From Phoenix dactylifera (Eukaryota; Streptophyta; Magnoliopsida; Arecales; Arecaceae): a DNA stretch of 64,000 nucleotides. Both the position numbers and the translations under genes were made by a program. Each line of letters begins with the position of its first letter. The first letter of the stretch is position 1. The DNA is taken from the NCBI RefSeq assembly GCF_009389715.1, contig NC_052397.1:17060129-17124128 (forward strand). Direction: 5' to 3'. The notes under the pieces are model-generated. The model saw only the letters and a program-made list of their open reading frames with translations. It did no database searches and had not been told where the DNA came from. This document shows positions 10,078 through 21,227 of the stretch, one piece after another.

Positions 10078-12383
10078 ATGGACGAAGTAAGAGCGGACCG
10101 CATTCAGTCGGAGCTGGTCCCCGAAGACCTAGATAGGTTCGTGGCCCGGTACCACCTTCCCGAAGCCTGCAACGTTACACTCCCGGGGCCTGAGGAGAGG
10201 ATGTCCCATCCTCCTCCAGGGAAGGTCGCCATCAATGAGGACATCCTTCGGGCTGGGTTCCGCTTTTCCCCCTCGGACTTAGTCGTGCAGGTGCTTCGAG
10301 GTTTAAGAGTGGCGCCGACGCAACTGGTGCCGAACTCATGGCGTACCCTGACGGCCTTCCAAGTTCTCTGCCGCATGCACGAGGTTCCCGCCACCCTGAA
10401 TGTCTTTTGGGAATGCTACGGCCTGAACGGCCACCCCCGGGACAGAGGGTGGTGGTGCTTTGCGGCGCGGTGAGGGTGCGGCCTCGTCAAGGAGGCTCCT
10501 TCCTCCATTCATGGCTGGAAGGAGCGTTTCTTTTTCATCGACGTAGATCCCTCTTGGAGAATCGGGACAACCTGGGAGACGCCGATAAAGTCCCCGATCG
10601 GCCTATCGAGGTTGTCAAGGGAGGAGTCCGATGGCGTCGCCGTTTTGAGGGGGTTGGTTGCCGAGGGCCGGCTCCCCCCGGTGGCTCGCCTTATTTCCGA
10701 GGATGCCTTGGTGAACGTCGGTCTGAGCTCGGTCCCCGCCGACCATGAGCCCGCCATCACTCCTTCTTTTTTAGCTCTTTTCTCCTCTTTCGTTTCTTCT
10801 TTCCATCAGTTTCTCAGTTTCTAACCATCTCGTTCTTTTTGCAGAAATCGACGACGTCATGCAGTCGGACAGGGCAATGGCTGTTAGTAGGGCGTCCCTA
10901 CTGGAAGCGGTCCGGAGGAAGAAACGGACTCCTCCGAGCGGGGTCCCACCGGCGAAGAAGCCCCGCCAGCAGGCGACTCCGACGTCGACAGACGGGTCCG
11001 GGCCCACCGATCAGGGGGACGCCGCGGGCTCGGACCGACAGTTGACGCCGTATCAGCCCTCCGGTGATGAGACTACCGCTTTTCCGGAGGTGTCATCCGG
11101 GCGCGCCCGTGGTCGGTCCCCAGCCCGGCCTTCGACTCGGTCGGCCTCGGATGATACGAGAAGGAGGGGCGCGCCGAGGCCCCGGCCGAGCGGAACCCTG
11201 TCGATTTCTGGCGCGGCCCCTGCCCCGAGCACGGTCGGTATGACTCTCCCTCAAGCAATGGGTAAGGGTAAGGCCGCAGAACCACCGTCCGGCTCCGGGA
11301 CGAAGTCGGGGTCGGCCTTCACTTTCGCCGGCGCCCGAAACCTCATCGAGACGGTGCTGCTGGAGGGTGACCGTAGGCAGGTCCGGCAGATGAGGATCCC
11401 TGAAGTCGGAGCTGCCAGCTGCGTCTGTCTCATGTCGGTGAGTGTTCTTTTGGTCGCTTTCGTCATTTATAGGCTCTATTGATCCCCGTCTGACGCTCAG
11501 ATTTTTTCTGTCTCTTAGCTCACCCAGTACATGATCCGTCTGGAGGAGAGCCACGAGGAACAGGCGAGGCTCCTGGCGAAGGCCGAGAGCCGACTGAAAG
11601 CTGTAGAGGAGGGAGGCCAGGCTGCGGCGGGGAAGAACGACCAGGGACCTCGAGACGAGGCTCTAGGTGGCCGAAGATCGGGCACTCGGCTTCGCCGCCC
11701 TCGAGAGGCAACTGTTGGAGGCTCAGGAGCGACTCAAGGTTGCCTCGGGTCTCGAAAGCGAGATCAGGAAGGCGGAGGAGCGAGCCGAAAAGCAGTCCCG
11801 GAAGGCTGCCGACTTCCGGGAAAGGTGGGAGAAGGCCCAGCAGTCGGCCGACAACGCCCGCAACCGAACCCGATCTCTTGAAGCCAAGATGGCCGAATTG
11901 GAGTCGGCCTTGGAGGGGACTCGTGCGAGCAACCAGGAGCTTCATTCGCGCCTGGAGGAGGCTGAGGCTGCTCGCGTCGCTGCCGAGGCGAAGCACACGG
12001 AGGCTCGGGCCGATCTGCTGAGGGTCTCCTCCGAGGCGGACGACCGAATTGTGGCGAAGGTCATGGAAGCGAAAGCTCAGATTACGGAGCGAGCGGAGGC
12101 GGCGCTGGCCGAGAAGAGTGCAGAAATCGGGCGTCAGGCGGTACAGGCCTATCGTCAGTCCGCCGAGTTCATCCGTGACATGTCGGATGCGGGGTCCGAC
12201 TCCTTTGCCTTAGGCTTCGATGAAGGCCTGGCAAGGGTGTCCACTAAATACCCCGGAATTGACCTGAGTGGGGTCTCTCTCCTCGACTCCCCTCCGATGC
12301 CATTGCCTGCCGGTTCTCCAACCGTCTCCCTACCCTTCGCGGACATGCTCGCCGTTCCCGATCCAGGGGTTCCTCCAAGCTGA
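10078..12383 (+). pseudogene. Antisense accessory gene of the Tat element (Transposase_28-like), broken
   Basis: The N-terminal part (10078-10720) resembles the 'putative gypsy type transposon' domain (PF04195) that Tat-lineage elements often carry antisense between pol and the 3' LTR. Likely structure: a 5'-UTR intron at 9950-10075, exon 1 to 10720, intron 10721-10844 (acceptor TTTTTGCAG), exon 2 to 11437 with basic clusters (RRKKR, PPAKKPRQ) that could be a nuclear signal, intron 11438-11518 (GTGAGT to TCTCTTAG, phase 0), then an exon dominated by an alanine/glutamate-rich coiled coil that ends near YPGIDLSGVSL. Breaks: in-frame TGA at 10471 (probably once CGA), TAG at 11664 (probably once CAG) and a frameshift near 11640. 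The real function of these proteins is unknown. Confidence 0.75.
11438..11518 (+). other. Intron of the antisense accessory gene
   Basis: GTGAGT donor, pyrimidine-rich end and TCTCTTAG acceptor. Removing it joins LMS to LTQYMIRLEES in phase 0. It is the clearest of the three introns in this gene. Confidence 0.7.
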
Positions 12384-12570
12384 CCCTCTGTACTTTTTCT
12401 TTGTTCTTTTCTTTGTATGTTGGCGTTTTGCCATGTTGTATGGGTCTCGGCCCTGATGCAACGAAAGTTAATGCAAACAAAGTGTTTCCCCATTTCACTT
12501 TCGTCCTTCCTCTTTTTAACTCTTGGTAGCGTCTCGCCGACTCCTGACTCTTGAAGTTCCTCCGGCACTA

Positions 12571-12785
12571 GGCCAGGCATCCGAGGGTTAGGCCTCAGGA
12601 AATTCTTCCGGCGCTAGGCCAGGCATCCGAGGGTCAGGCCTCAGGAAATTCTTCCGGCGCTAGGCCAGGCATCCGAGGGTCAGGCCTCAGGAAATTCTTC
12701 CGGCGCTAGGCTAGGCATCCGAGGGTCAGGCCTCAGGAAATTCTTCCGGCGCTAGGCCAGGCATTCGAGGGTTAGGCCTCAGAAA
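12571..12785. repeat. 46-bp tandem repeat, five copies
   Basis: The word GGCCAGGCAT, or a one-base variant, recurs at 12571, 12617, 12663, 12709 and 12755. The array leads directly into the 121-bp array, which shares short words with it (GGCATCCGAGG), so the two may be related. Confidence 0.9.
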
Positions 12786-13895
12786 ATTCCGCTCATTGGT
12801 CGGCCAAGGCTGGCGCAAGCCGAGGCGACCGGTCGGGGCTTCAGGCTAGTCTGCTCCCGGGATGATCATCGGGTTAGCCTGGCATCTGAGGACTGAGCCT
12901 CGGAGAATTCCGCTCGTTGGTCGGCCAAGGCTGGCGCAAGCCGAGGCGACCGGTCGGGGCTTCAGGCTAGTCTGCTCCCGGGATGATCATCGGGTTAGCC
13001 TGGCATCCGAGGACTGAGCCTCGGGGAATTCTGCTCGTTGGTCGGCCAAGGCTGGTGCAAGCCGAGGCGATCGGTCGGGGCTTCAGGCTAGTTTGCTCCC
13101 GGGATGATCATCGGGTTAGCCTGGCATCCGAGGACTGAGCCTCGGGGAATTCCGCTCGTTGGTCGGCCAAGGCTGGCGCAAGCCGAGGCGACTGGTCGGG
13201 GCTTCAGGCTAGTCTGCTCCCGGGATGATCATCGGGTTAGCCTGGCATCCGAGGGCCGAGCCTCGGAGAATTCCGCTCGTTGATCGGCCAAGGCTGGCGC
13301 AAGCCGAGGTGACCGGTCGGGGCTTCAGGCTAGTCTGCTCCCGGGATGATCATCGGGTTAGCCTGGCATCCGAGGGCCGAGCCTCGGAGAATTCCGCTCG
13401 TTGGTCGGCCAAGGCTGGCGCAAGCCGAGGCGACCGGTCGGGGCTTCAGGCTAGTCTGCTTCCGGGATGATCATCGGGTTAGCCTGGCATCCGAGGGCCG
13501 AGCCTCGGAGAATTCCACTCGTTGGTCGGCCAAGGCTGGCGCAAGCCGAGGCGACCGGTCGGGGCTTCAGGCTAGTCTGTTCCCGGGATGATCATCGGGT
13601 TAGCCTGGGCATCCGAGGCGCCGAGCCTCGGGGAATTCCGCTCGTTGGTCGCCAAGGCTGGCGCAAGCGAGGCGACCGGTCGGGGCTTCAGGCTAGTCTG
13701 TTTCCGGGATGATTCATCAGGTTAGCCTGGCATCCGAGGGCCGAGCCTCGGGGAATTTCGCTCGTTGGTCGGCCAAGGCTGGCCAAGCCGAGGCGGACCG
13801 GTCGGGGCTTCAGGCTAGTCTGTCCCGGGATGATTATCGGGTAGCCTGCATTCGAGGGCCGAGCCTCGGGAATTCCGCTTGTTGGCGCCAAGGCT
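12786..13895. repeat. 121-bp tandem repeat, about nine copies
   Basis: GGGTTAGCCTGGCATC recurs every 121 bases from 12871 (12992, 13113, 13234, 13355, 13476, 13597) and then less regularly to about 13840. Each unit has a palindromic ATGATCAT. The 81-residue frames that repeat across it are products of the array, not genes. The first six or seven units are nearly identical; the last two or three carry several one-base indels. Confidence 0.93.
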
Positions 13896-14874
13896 ATTAA
13901 ATGCTAATTTGAGGCGTTACCTGGAAAAATCGGATCGGCCAGTTGCTGCTTGCGAGGATGCCAGTTAAGCGGCCGCGATACGCGCGTTCTTCGAGGCGGA
14001 TGCGCCTGGGCGCTGCGGAGATACGTGGGCCGTGGATTACACGCCGCCCGGAGTGTCCTGCATGAAGAATGCAATTAAGGAGAACGACGCTTAGGAGGTC
14101 GTGGGAGGATACGCCTCGAGAGCCGGAACGGCTCCGGATTCGATGCGCCCGCATTTATTGGAGCCACCCGCATCGGAACGACCGGGGGGCCACAGTTTGG
14201 CTATAAATATAAGTGCAGGTGCGGTGGAGCCTGCCAAGCCGGAGCTGTTCAGGTTGCCATGGATCGTGGACCTCCTCTCTGGTGCGTGCCTAGGAAACCC
14301 CTGCCGGAGGAACGGGAGGCGCGCCCCTCGCGACTTCCGCCAACTAGCCGTTTCATCTGGGATCAACAAGGAGATTCTCCCCGGCGGAACTCCGCTCTAG
14401 GCGTTTCATCCGGGATCACATCCCCCCTCTTTTCAGTCCCACCTCCCGATTGAGCTCTGCGCTAGACGCTTCATCCGGGATCGCGCCTCCTCGCGCTATT
14501 CTCCCTTGTATTCCTTTCCTCCCCTTCTTCCTGGGGAGGACCGAAATATCCCTTGGAGGTGGCGTTCCTCTAGAAGCAGTGCGAACTTCTTCTTCGTCCG
14601 CGCCGGCTCTTCGTCTTTTGCGTGAGGCATCGATGGCGCCTCCGGGGGGAAGCACCCACGCCCGGTGGAATTGCAGCTGCTTCGGATGGAGGGTTCGGGA
14701 TCCCAGATCTTCAGCTTAATGGAGTCCCCACCTCTTCCTTACTTTCTTTACTCCCCAATTTCCCCTCTGGGAATTCTTTGTAATCACACGAACACGCCAT
14801 TGTAACCAGGAATTATTGAGATGAAAAGGACTATACATTTTTTGAACTGTCTTTCTGGCTTTGTCTTTCTACTG
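13896..14874. other. Internal non-coding region of the Tat element
   Basis: Lies between the tandem arrays and the end of integrase. On the plus strand it has a strong TATA consensus (CTATAAATATAAG, about 14200-14212), with an ATG at 14259 that opens a 64-codon frame I do not recognise. The word TTTCATCCGGGATC and variants occur three times (about 14351, 14404, 14469). It could be a second antisense promoter of the element. Nothing proves transcription. Confidence 0.5.
14200..14212 (+). promoter_or_regulatory. Candidate plus-strand TATA box inside the Tat element
   Basis: TATAAATA is the plant TATA consensus. It faces the same way as the antisense accessory gene and lies about 55 bases before an ATG. 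It is supported only by the motif. Confidence 0.35.
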
Positions 14875-15905
14875 TTAATACACCCGTAGGTTAGCGGAAT
14901 TCCAGCTCCTTGGAATTTCTCGACCATCTAGGGCCTCCAACTGGTAGGAGCCAGGTCGGTTTACCCAGCGAACCCTATACGGGCCTTCCCAATTTGGCGC
15001 CAGCTTCCCACCTTCCGCGGGTTGAGATGCTTTGGCTCGCCTTAGCACCAGATCTCCGATTCTGAAAAGTTTTGGTCGGACCTTGGAGTTATAATATCGG
15101 GCCACCCTCCGCTGATACATCGCCATCCGAACCTGCGCCATTTCCCTCGGTTCTTCCAAGAGGTCCAAGTTTCCTCGGAGTTGCTCCGAATTGGCCTTGG
15201 GTCGGTGCGTAGCCACCCGGGGCGAGGGGAGTCCGAGCTCCACGGGGACAACCGCTTCCGTGCCATAGGTTAGGCTGAAAGGCGTCTCTCCGGTAGGGGT
15301 CCGATGCGTGGTCCGATACGCCCAAAGGACGTTCTCGAGTTCTTCGACCCAAGCTTGCCCCGTCCGACCGATTCGCGCCTTAATTCCTTGGGGGATTGTC
15401 TGGTTTGTCACCTCGGCCTCACCGTTGGTTTGGGGATGCGACACAGATGTGAACCGATGCTCGATCCCGAATTCCTCGCAGAAGTCACGGAAATGCTTGT
15501 TGTCGAACTGTGGACCATTATCCGAGATGAGGACCCGGGGTACCCCAAATCGGACAATGATGTTTTTCTTCACGAACTTCCGGACTTGCGCCTCCGTGAT
15601 AGTGGCCAGCGGCTCTGCCTCCACCCACTTGGTGAAGTAGTCGATTGCAACAATCAAGAATTTCCGCTGGGCGGAAGCGACGGGAAATGGTCCGAGGATA
15701 TCCATTCCCCACTGTGCGAAGGGCCAGGGTGCGGTGATTGGTGCCAAAGGGACAGAAGGGACTCTCTGGACGTTGGCGTGGCGCTGGCAGGCGTCGTATT
15801 TCCGTACGTGATCCTTTGAGTCCTCCAACAAGGTAGGCCAATAATAGCCTTGCCTCATGATTTTGTGCGCCAAGGACCTAGCCCCCGAGTGCGATCCGCA
15901 GACGC
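14875..15905 (-). pseudogene. Tat-type gypsy integrase
   Basis: Cuts and joins retroelement DNA into the chromosome. On the minus strand the HHCC region ends with CDACQRHANVQR. The core follows, with MDILGPFP, YFTKWVEAEPL, FGVPRVLISDNGPQF and NGEAEVTNQTI, covering the catalytic D, D and E positions. The C-terminal part (PNWEGPYRVRWVNRPGSYQL) ends in a stop at 14875. The start of the domain lies upstream of 15873 and is separated from the preceding RNase H part by a one-base shift at a C run near 15940. Confidence 0.9.
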
Positions 15906-15907
15906 CC

Positions 15908-16627
15908 TCATGGACTTCGCCGAGGACGTAGGCCGCCTCCGAGGGGCGGAAGGCACCTTAAGAGGGGGGCGGTAAACGAGGTCCGATACAGCCTCCCTTC
16001 ATAGAGTACGTAGTGGGCGGACTTCCTGACAAGTCGCCGAGCTTGATCTTCGTCTTCAGGGAGGATCCCTTCGGCGAGGTAGGCGACGAGCGGGTCCATC
16101 CAAGACGGCTCCGGATCAATCGCCATCACCGCTCCAGCCTCGCCGATGCTCGGGGCATCCAGGGTCTCCAGGTAGATTGCCCTCGACAAGTTGTGCGCCT
16201 CTGCGCCCACCAAGCGGGACAACCTGTCGGCCCTGGCATTTTCGCTTCTGGGGACCTGCTGGATGTCGACACTGCCGAGGTCGGGAATGAGTGCTTGCAC
16301 CTTCCGGACGTAGTTCTGCATGGTCGGGCTCCGGGCCTCGAACTCCCCACGGACCCGCCCGACCACCAGCTAGGAGTCGGTGAAGACCTTCAAACGCCGG
16401 ATGCCGAGCTCTCCTGTGAGTTTGAGTCCCGCGACTAGGGCCTCGTATTCCGCCTCGTTGTTGGTAACTGAAAATCCAAACCTCAAGGCATACTCGGCTA
16501 TCACTCCATCAGGACTGGTAAGGACCAGCCCGGCCCCTCCACCCTCGGGGTTCGACGACCCATCGATGTGAAGCGTCCAGGTCGGGAGGTCGAGGCTGGG
16601 CGTTTCCGGCGGTCTAGGTTCCGCCTC
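15908..16627 (-). pseudogene. Second RNase H domain and linker of the Tat polyprotein
   Basis: The sequence starts LHIDGSSNPEGGGAGLVL, has the NNEAEYEAL motif with its catalytic glutamate and continues past KVFTDS. Having a second RNase H after the usual gypsy one is a hallmark of the Tat lineage. In-frame TAG codons at 16628-16630 and 16370-16372 break the reading frame; the second sits where the family has FTDSQL, which fits a CAG to TAG change. After the domain comes the linker to integrase (SRLVGAEAHNLSRAIYLETL). Confidence 0.85.
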
Positions 16628-17995
16628 CTACACCGTGCACTCAGCGAGGAAGTCCGCGAGCACCTGGGCCTTGATGGCGGGTCGAGGCTGGTAGCGGATG
16701 TCGAACTCACCGAGTTCTACTGCCCACTTCACCAGCCGTCCCGCATTCTCGGGGTTGCTGAGGATCTGTCGTAACGGTTGATCAGTTAAGAGGGTGACAG
16801 AATGGGCCTGGAAATAGGGGCGGAGCCTCCTGGTCGCGGTCAGCAGCGCGAAGGCGATCTTTTCAGCCTTCGTATACCGCGTCTCGGTGTCCCGTAGGAC
16901 CCGGCTGATGTAGTACACAGGCTTCTGGAGCTTTGCCTCTTCCCAAACCAGCACCGCACTGACCGCGGTTGGGGAGACCGCCAGATAGAGGTAGAGCATC
17001 TCCCCTTCTTGCGGCTTGGACAGTAGGGGAGGAGACGCCAAGTATTCCTTGAGCTGGTCGAATGCTGCTTGACATTCGGCCGTCCAGAGGAAGTCTTTTG
17101 GGCGTTTTAACACCTTGAAGAATGGTTGGCAGCGTTCGGGCGATTTTGCCACAAATCGTCCGAGCGCGGCGACCCTTCCAGCGAGCTCCTGAACTTTCTT
17201 TACTTTGGTCGGAGGGGACATACCTTGGATGGCCTTGATTTTGTCCGGGTTGGCTTCGATACCCCGCTGGTTGACAATGAAACCAAGGAACCTCCCGGCC
17301 GAAGCGCCAAAGGCGCACTTCGCTGGGTTCAGCTTCATGCGAAACTTTTGTAAGGTGGTGAAAGTCTCCTCCAGATCCACGATGTGCTGGTCTGCCTGGC
17401 GACTCTTCACCAGCATATCGTCCACGTACACCTTCATGTTCCGGCCGATTTGCTCTTTGAAGATTTTGTTGACGAGGCGCTGGTAAGTGGCGCCAGCGTT
17501 CTTCAGACCGAAGGGCATTACCTTGTAGCAGTACAGCCCCCGGTCCGTTATAAAGGCAGTTTTCTCCTCGTCCTGTGGGGCCATCATTATCTGGTTGTAA
17601 CCGGAGAAGGCGTCCATGAAAGACAGCAGCTGATATCCGGAAGTCGCGTCGACCAGTTGGTCTATCCGCGGAAGCGGAAAGCTATCCTTAAGGCACGCCT
17701 TGTTCAGGTCGGTATAGTCGACGCACATCCTCCACTTCCCGCTCGCCTTCCGGACAAGTACAACATTTGCCAGCCACGCGGGGTAACTCACCTCCCTTAT
17801 GAATCCTGCCTCCAAGAGTTTGTCTACCTCCTGGTCGACCACCCGGATCCGATCCGGGGCACAGTGTCTCTTCTTCTGCTTCACTGGCCGGTGGGTCGGG
17901 TCGACGTTGAGGGCGTGAGAAATGACCTCCGGGTCGATCCCAGGTACATCGGCCGCCGACCAGGCAAATACATCGGCATTGGCTCGGAGGAAATT
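16628..17995 (-). pseudogene. Tat-type gypsy reverse transcriptase and first RNase H
   Basis: Copies element RNA into DNA. RT motifs are plain: WRMCVDYTDLNKAC, MDAFSGYNQIMM, PFGLKNAGATYQR and the catalytic YVDDMLVKS. The connecting part (FLGFIVNQRGIEANPDKI) and the first RNase H (LLTDQPLRQIL) follow. The frame is open over more than 400 codons, and its N-terminal side is joined to protease by one-base shifts near 17995 (extra C) and 18190 (lost T). The domain itself is little decayed. Confidence 0.92.
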
Positions 17996-19637
17996 TCACC
18001 AACCGGGCCCGAGCTCCCGGGTCGAGATTGGCGCCGACCCGGACCACCCGGTCCCGGCGGCCTTCCTCGAGGGGAACTTCGACCACACCCTCGGCCGGCT
18101 CCCCTTGCCGCAAGGCCACCTCGTCTCTGGCATCAAGGGACTCGACGCTTAGGGCTTCTGCGGGCTTCTTCCCTTTGAGGGTCGCTAGAAACATTGCCGT
18201 GCGGTCGGTTGGTCGCCTCGGACCTCCCCGATCCCGACCGCCGTGGGGAACCGCATGAGCAAGTGGTACGTAGAGACCACCGCGCGAAGGGCGTTCAGTC
18301 CGGGTCGTCCGAGGATAGCGTTGTAGGCCGAGGGAACACGGACGACCAAGAACCCGAGTCGCACCGTGACTTCTGCGGGTGCGACGCCCGCAGTCACAGG
18401 CAGCTCAACGACACCTTCCGCCGGGACAGCGTCACCGGTGAATCCTATGAGGGGAGTGGATATTTTGTGCAACAATTGTCTGGACAAGCCCATCTTTTGG
18501 AAGGCCTCGTAGAATAAGATATCAGCTGAGCTTCCACTATCCACAAGAACACGCCTTACATCATAGTTTGCCATAGTGAGGGAGATCACCATGGCGTCAT
18601 CGTGGGGGGTCTGAACCTCCTTTACATCCTCATCACAAAAGGTGATTACATTGCCGACCCTCTGTCTCTTTGCGACGGCCGCCCCTGACGCTTCCGTCGG
18701 GCCCCCTGCGTTCCTCACGGGCCGGGGGCAGCCCCCAGTGATAGTGTGGATTACGTCCGCAACGGGTCGATTCTGCTCCCGAGGCTCCGGAGGGGCCGGG
18801 TCGGCCGGACGCGGGTCTGCGGGGGGACGTCGGTCGCTCACATATCGACCGAGACGCCCCCGGCGGATGAGAGCCTCGATCTCGTCCCGAAGCTGGAAGC
18901 AGTCCTCCGTGTCGTGGCCGTGGTCTCGGTGGTACTCACAGTACGCCCGGGAGGGCCTCTTCCCAGGGATCCTCCGCATCTGTCTCGGGGCCGGGAGGTC
19001 CTCCCGCCCCTTGATCTCCATAAGGATCTGGGCCCGGGGAGTCAGGAGAGGGGTGTACCGGTGAAAACGTCGGGGCGGAGAACGAGGGCGTGGGGCGCCG
19101 TGGTTCTTCGCCGGCGACGGGCTTCTGCGCCGACGCTGAGGCGTCGGGCTCCTCCTCTGGCGTGCCTCTTTCCGCCTTTTCTTCCCAAGCTTTTGAGGGA
19201 TCTCGGCGGCCTCCTTGCTCCGGTGGGCGGCCGCCTCCTCGGCGTCCGCATACTGGTTCGCCCGGGACAACAGCTCTGGAAAGCTCCGCGGCAGGCATTT
19301 GTCCAGGGAGAAGGTGAGTCTGCCCTTCCGGAAGCCACGCTTCAGGGCTGAAAGAGCTACCTCCTGACTCAGGTTCCGGACCTCCAGCGTAGCCCTGTTG
19401 AAGCGGGTAAGATAATCCCGCAGGCTTTCTCCCTCGTTTTGCCGGACATCAAAGAGGGAGTCGGAGACCAGTCGCCGCCGGCTACTGACGGCGAAATGAG
19501 TGATGAAGAGGCGAGTGAACTGGTCGAAGGACCGGATTGAGTCAGCCTCCAGCCCGGCGAACCACGCCCTCGCCGGGCCACGGAGAGTTGCCGGGAAAGC
19601 CTTGCAGAGAAGGGGATCTGATGCTCCGTGGATAGAT
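17996..19637 (-). pseudogene. Tat-type gypsy gag (5' truncated) and protease
   Basis: Gag starts abruptly at about 19637 with DPLLCKAFPATLRGPARAWF, the middle of a Retrotrans_gag domain (PF03732), so its N-terminus and the 5' LTR are gone. A proline/arginine-rich region with CEYHRDHGHDTEDCFQL follows. The aspartic protease has the active site LVDSGSSADIL near 18525. After one base is lost near 18190 the frame continues as the protease-RT linker (LATLKGKKPAEALSVESLD). Confidence 0.88.
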
Positions 19638-20166
19638 TAGAATTAAAAACTTTTAAACTAATTATGAAGATAAGATCTTCACCTTGTATAGGTAGATGAT
19701 CACCGCAAACTGAAGTTCGTGGTTTAGGATGAAGGTTCGCTTGAAGCCATTCATGCGTCCGGCCTCTACGGGTATCCACATGAAGTAGAGATTCGATCAA
19801 AGCTTCCTTGTCTCCCCGGGGTGCTAGCTTCCTTGCAGAGACTTCTTTTAATGGCTGATGTCCTCCCTTTGAATCAACCCTTGATTGTGCTTGGGAGGAG
19901 GAAGAAGAAGGATGAAGAAAAGTAAAGGAACAAAGCCCCTGCAGCCTTCTTTCTTTTCCCTGTGTTGGAAGGAGGAAGGGAGGATGAAGAGGCCACCAAC
20001 ACCTTTTCTTTTGCTTCCCTTGCTTGCGGCTGAACCAAGAAGAGGAAGAGAGGGGGCGTACGGCTGAGGAGGAGAGGGCTTCCAATGCCCTAGGTGCCGC
20101 CCCCTTCTTCCCCTTTTAAAGCATGTAGGGCTCCTACAAGTTAGGAGCCCTTTGATTTATTTCCAA
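19638..20166 (-). mobile_element. Copia-like LTR fragment cut by the assembly gap
   Basis: The sequence changes sharply at 19638 from gypsy gag to AT-rich, then polypyrimidine-rich DNA. Read on the minus strand it has a CTTTAAAAGG TATA-like box near 20120, a purine/pyrimidine-rich leader and a CTACCTATACAAGGTGAAGA segment followed by a T-rich tail, which resembles R-U5 of a copia LTR. The other end is lost in the N gap. Direction and family are inferences. Confidence 0.4.
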
Positions 20167-20266
20167 NNNNNNNNNNNNNNNNNNNNNNNNNNNNNNNNNN
20201 NNNNNNNNNNNNNNNNNNNNNNNNNNNNNNNNNNNNNNNNNNNNNNNNNNNNNNNNNNNNNNNNNN
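20167..20266. other. Assembly gap, 100 Ns
   Basis: Exactly 100 N, the usual placeholder for a scaffold gap of unknown size. The sequences on either side are of different kinds, so the retroelement nest on the left and the DNA on the right may not be close neighbours. Confidence 0.99.
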
Positions 20267-20472
20267 AATATGAGGTTTCCATGCACAACATGGTTTATGA
20301 TAATCCTCTATGATTGGATGCTTTTAGAAATATAGACTTCATAACATTTATATATGATTATTATTTAACACATTTTCGATATATTGTTGTTTTCATCCAT
20401 TGTTAATCGATCAAGATGCTATTTGTTCTGTGCATTATTTCATTTTTCATTCCCATCTTCCTTTTCGTGCAG

Positions 20473-20562
20473 GTCATATCCGGAACCCACAGACAGAGTC
20501 TTTGCTACAGTTTCTGGAACTCCCATATCTCCTTGATATTACAGCTGAAGCCAACACACCAA
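20473..20562 (+). CDS. Candidate internal exon of an unrecognised host gene
   Basis: A 90-base stretch after a good acceptor (pyrimidine-rich, TCGTGCAG) reads HIRNPQTESLLQFLELPYLL and continues DITAEANTPS, then meets GTACCA as a possible donor. Composition and codon pattern look protein-like, in contrast to the AT-rich flanks. I do not recognise the protein. The rest of the gene would lie upstream, in or beyond the gap, and possibly downstream at 24271-24425. Confidence 0.35.
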
Positions 20563-20769
20563 GTACCAACTCATTTAACTCAAATAGTTAGTTGTGATTA
20601 ATCTTTATTTTTATTTCTTTCCCATATATTTATAAGTTTGCATTTGTGACTGCCTGATGGAGTCGCCTAAACATAAAATAAAATACTCAAGCATGTGCTG
20701 TATGCATGTGGGGATGTGCACAATCACCAAATAACTGGAGATTAATGAAAAACAGTGAATTTCTATTTA

Positions 20770-20815
20770 TACACACACACACACATATATATATAAAGAT
20801 AAAGAGAGAGAGAGA
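20770..20815. repeat. Compound microsatellite (AC)n(AT)n(AG)n
   Basis: Runs of AC, then AT, then AG repeats in succession in intergenic or intronic DNA. Confidence 0.9.
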
Positions 20816-21048
20816 GTGGCTGGGATGCTTTTGAGAGCATTTGGCTCTAAATAGTTCATAGTCAGAAGCACTTAAAGATCTCCTAGTTTGAAAATCAAGA
20901 CCATCAGTCATGATCATGACTCATAGAACACTTAGAAATTTAAAAAAATATTTTCGAGGTCTCTTGCTTATGTATCAAGTTAGCAGGAAATGAATGATGG
21001 CAATGCAGTTAGAAAACAAAAAATATAGCATCAACCATATGATTTACT

Positions 21049-21227
21049 ATGGTTCGCCATACTGACCCAAGTCGGGCGGTATAGGGCTTATCGTACCAGT
21101 TTGGTATCAGTACTCGGTACGGAAGATGTACCGACACTCGGTACATTGAAAAGACTACCTATCGTAACGGCACAGTACTAGTGTAGCACCGGTATGGGGT
21201 TTGGTACCGAGACGGCGAACCTTATAA
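21049..21227. mobile_element. TACCGG-family hAT-like MITE, copy 1
   Basis: The ends carry GGTTCGCC and its reverse complement GGCGAACC. The inside is rich in GGTACC/TACCGG-like words (TCGGTACGG, CACCGGTATGG, TTTGGTACCGAG). It shares its end GGTTCGCCGTCTCGGTACC with the other two copies in this window (42251 and 47230). No clear TSD. Confidence 0.6.

Noticed and set aside
13225..13712. Repeated 81-codon frames
   Set aside because: They recur with the 121-bp tandem repeat at fixed spacing and are by-products of the array.
12571..13895. CRISPR array considered for the regular repeats
   Set aside because: The repeats are direct tandem units without unique spacers, in a plant nuclear retrotransposon; this is a minisatellite.
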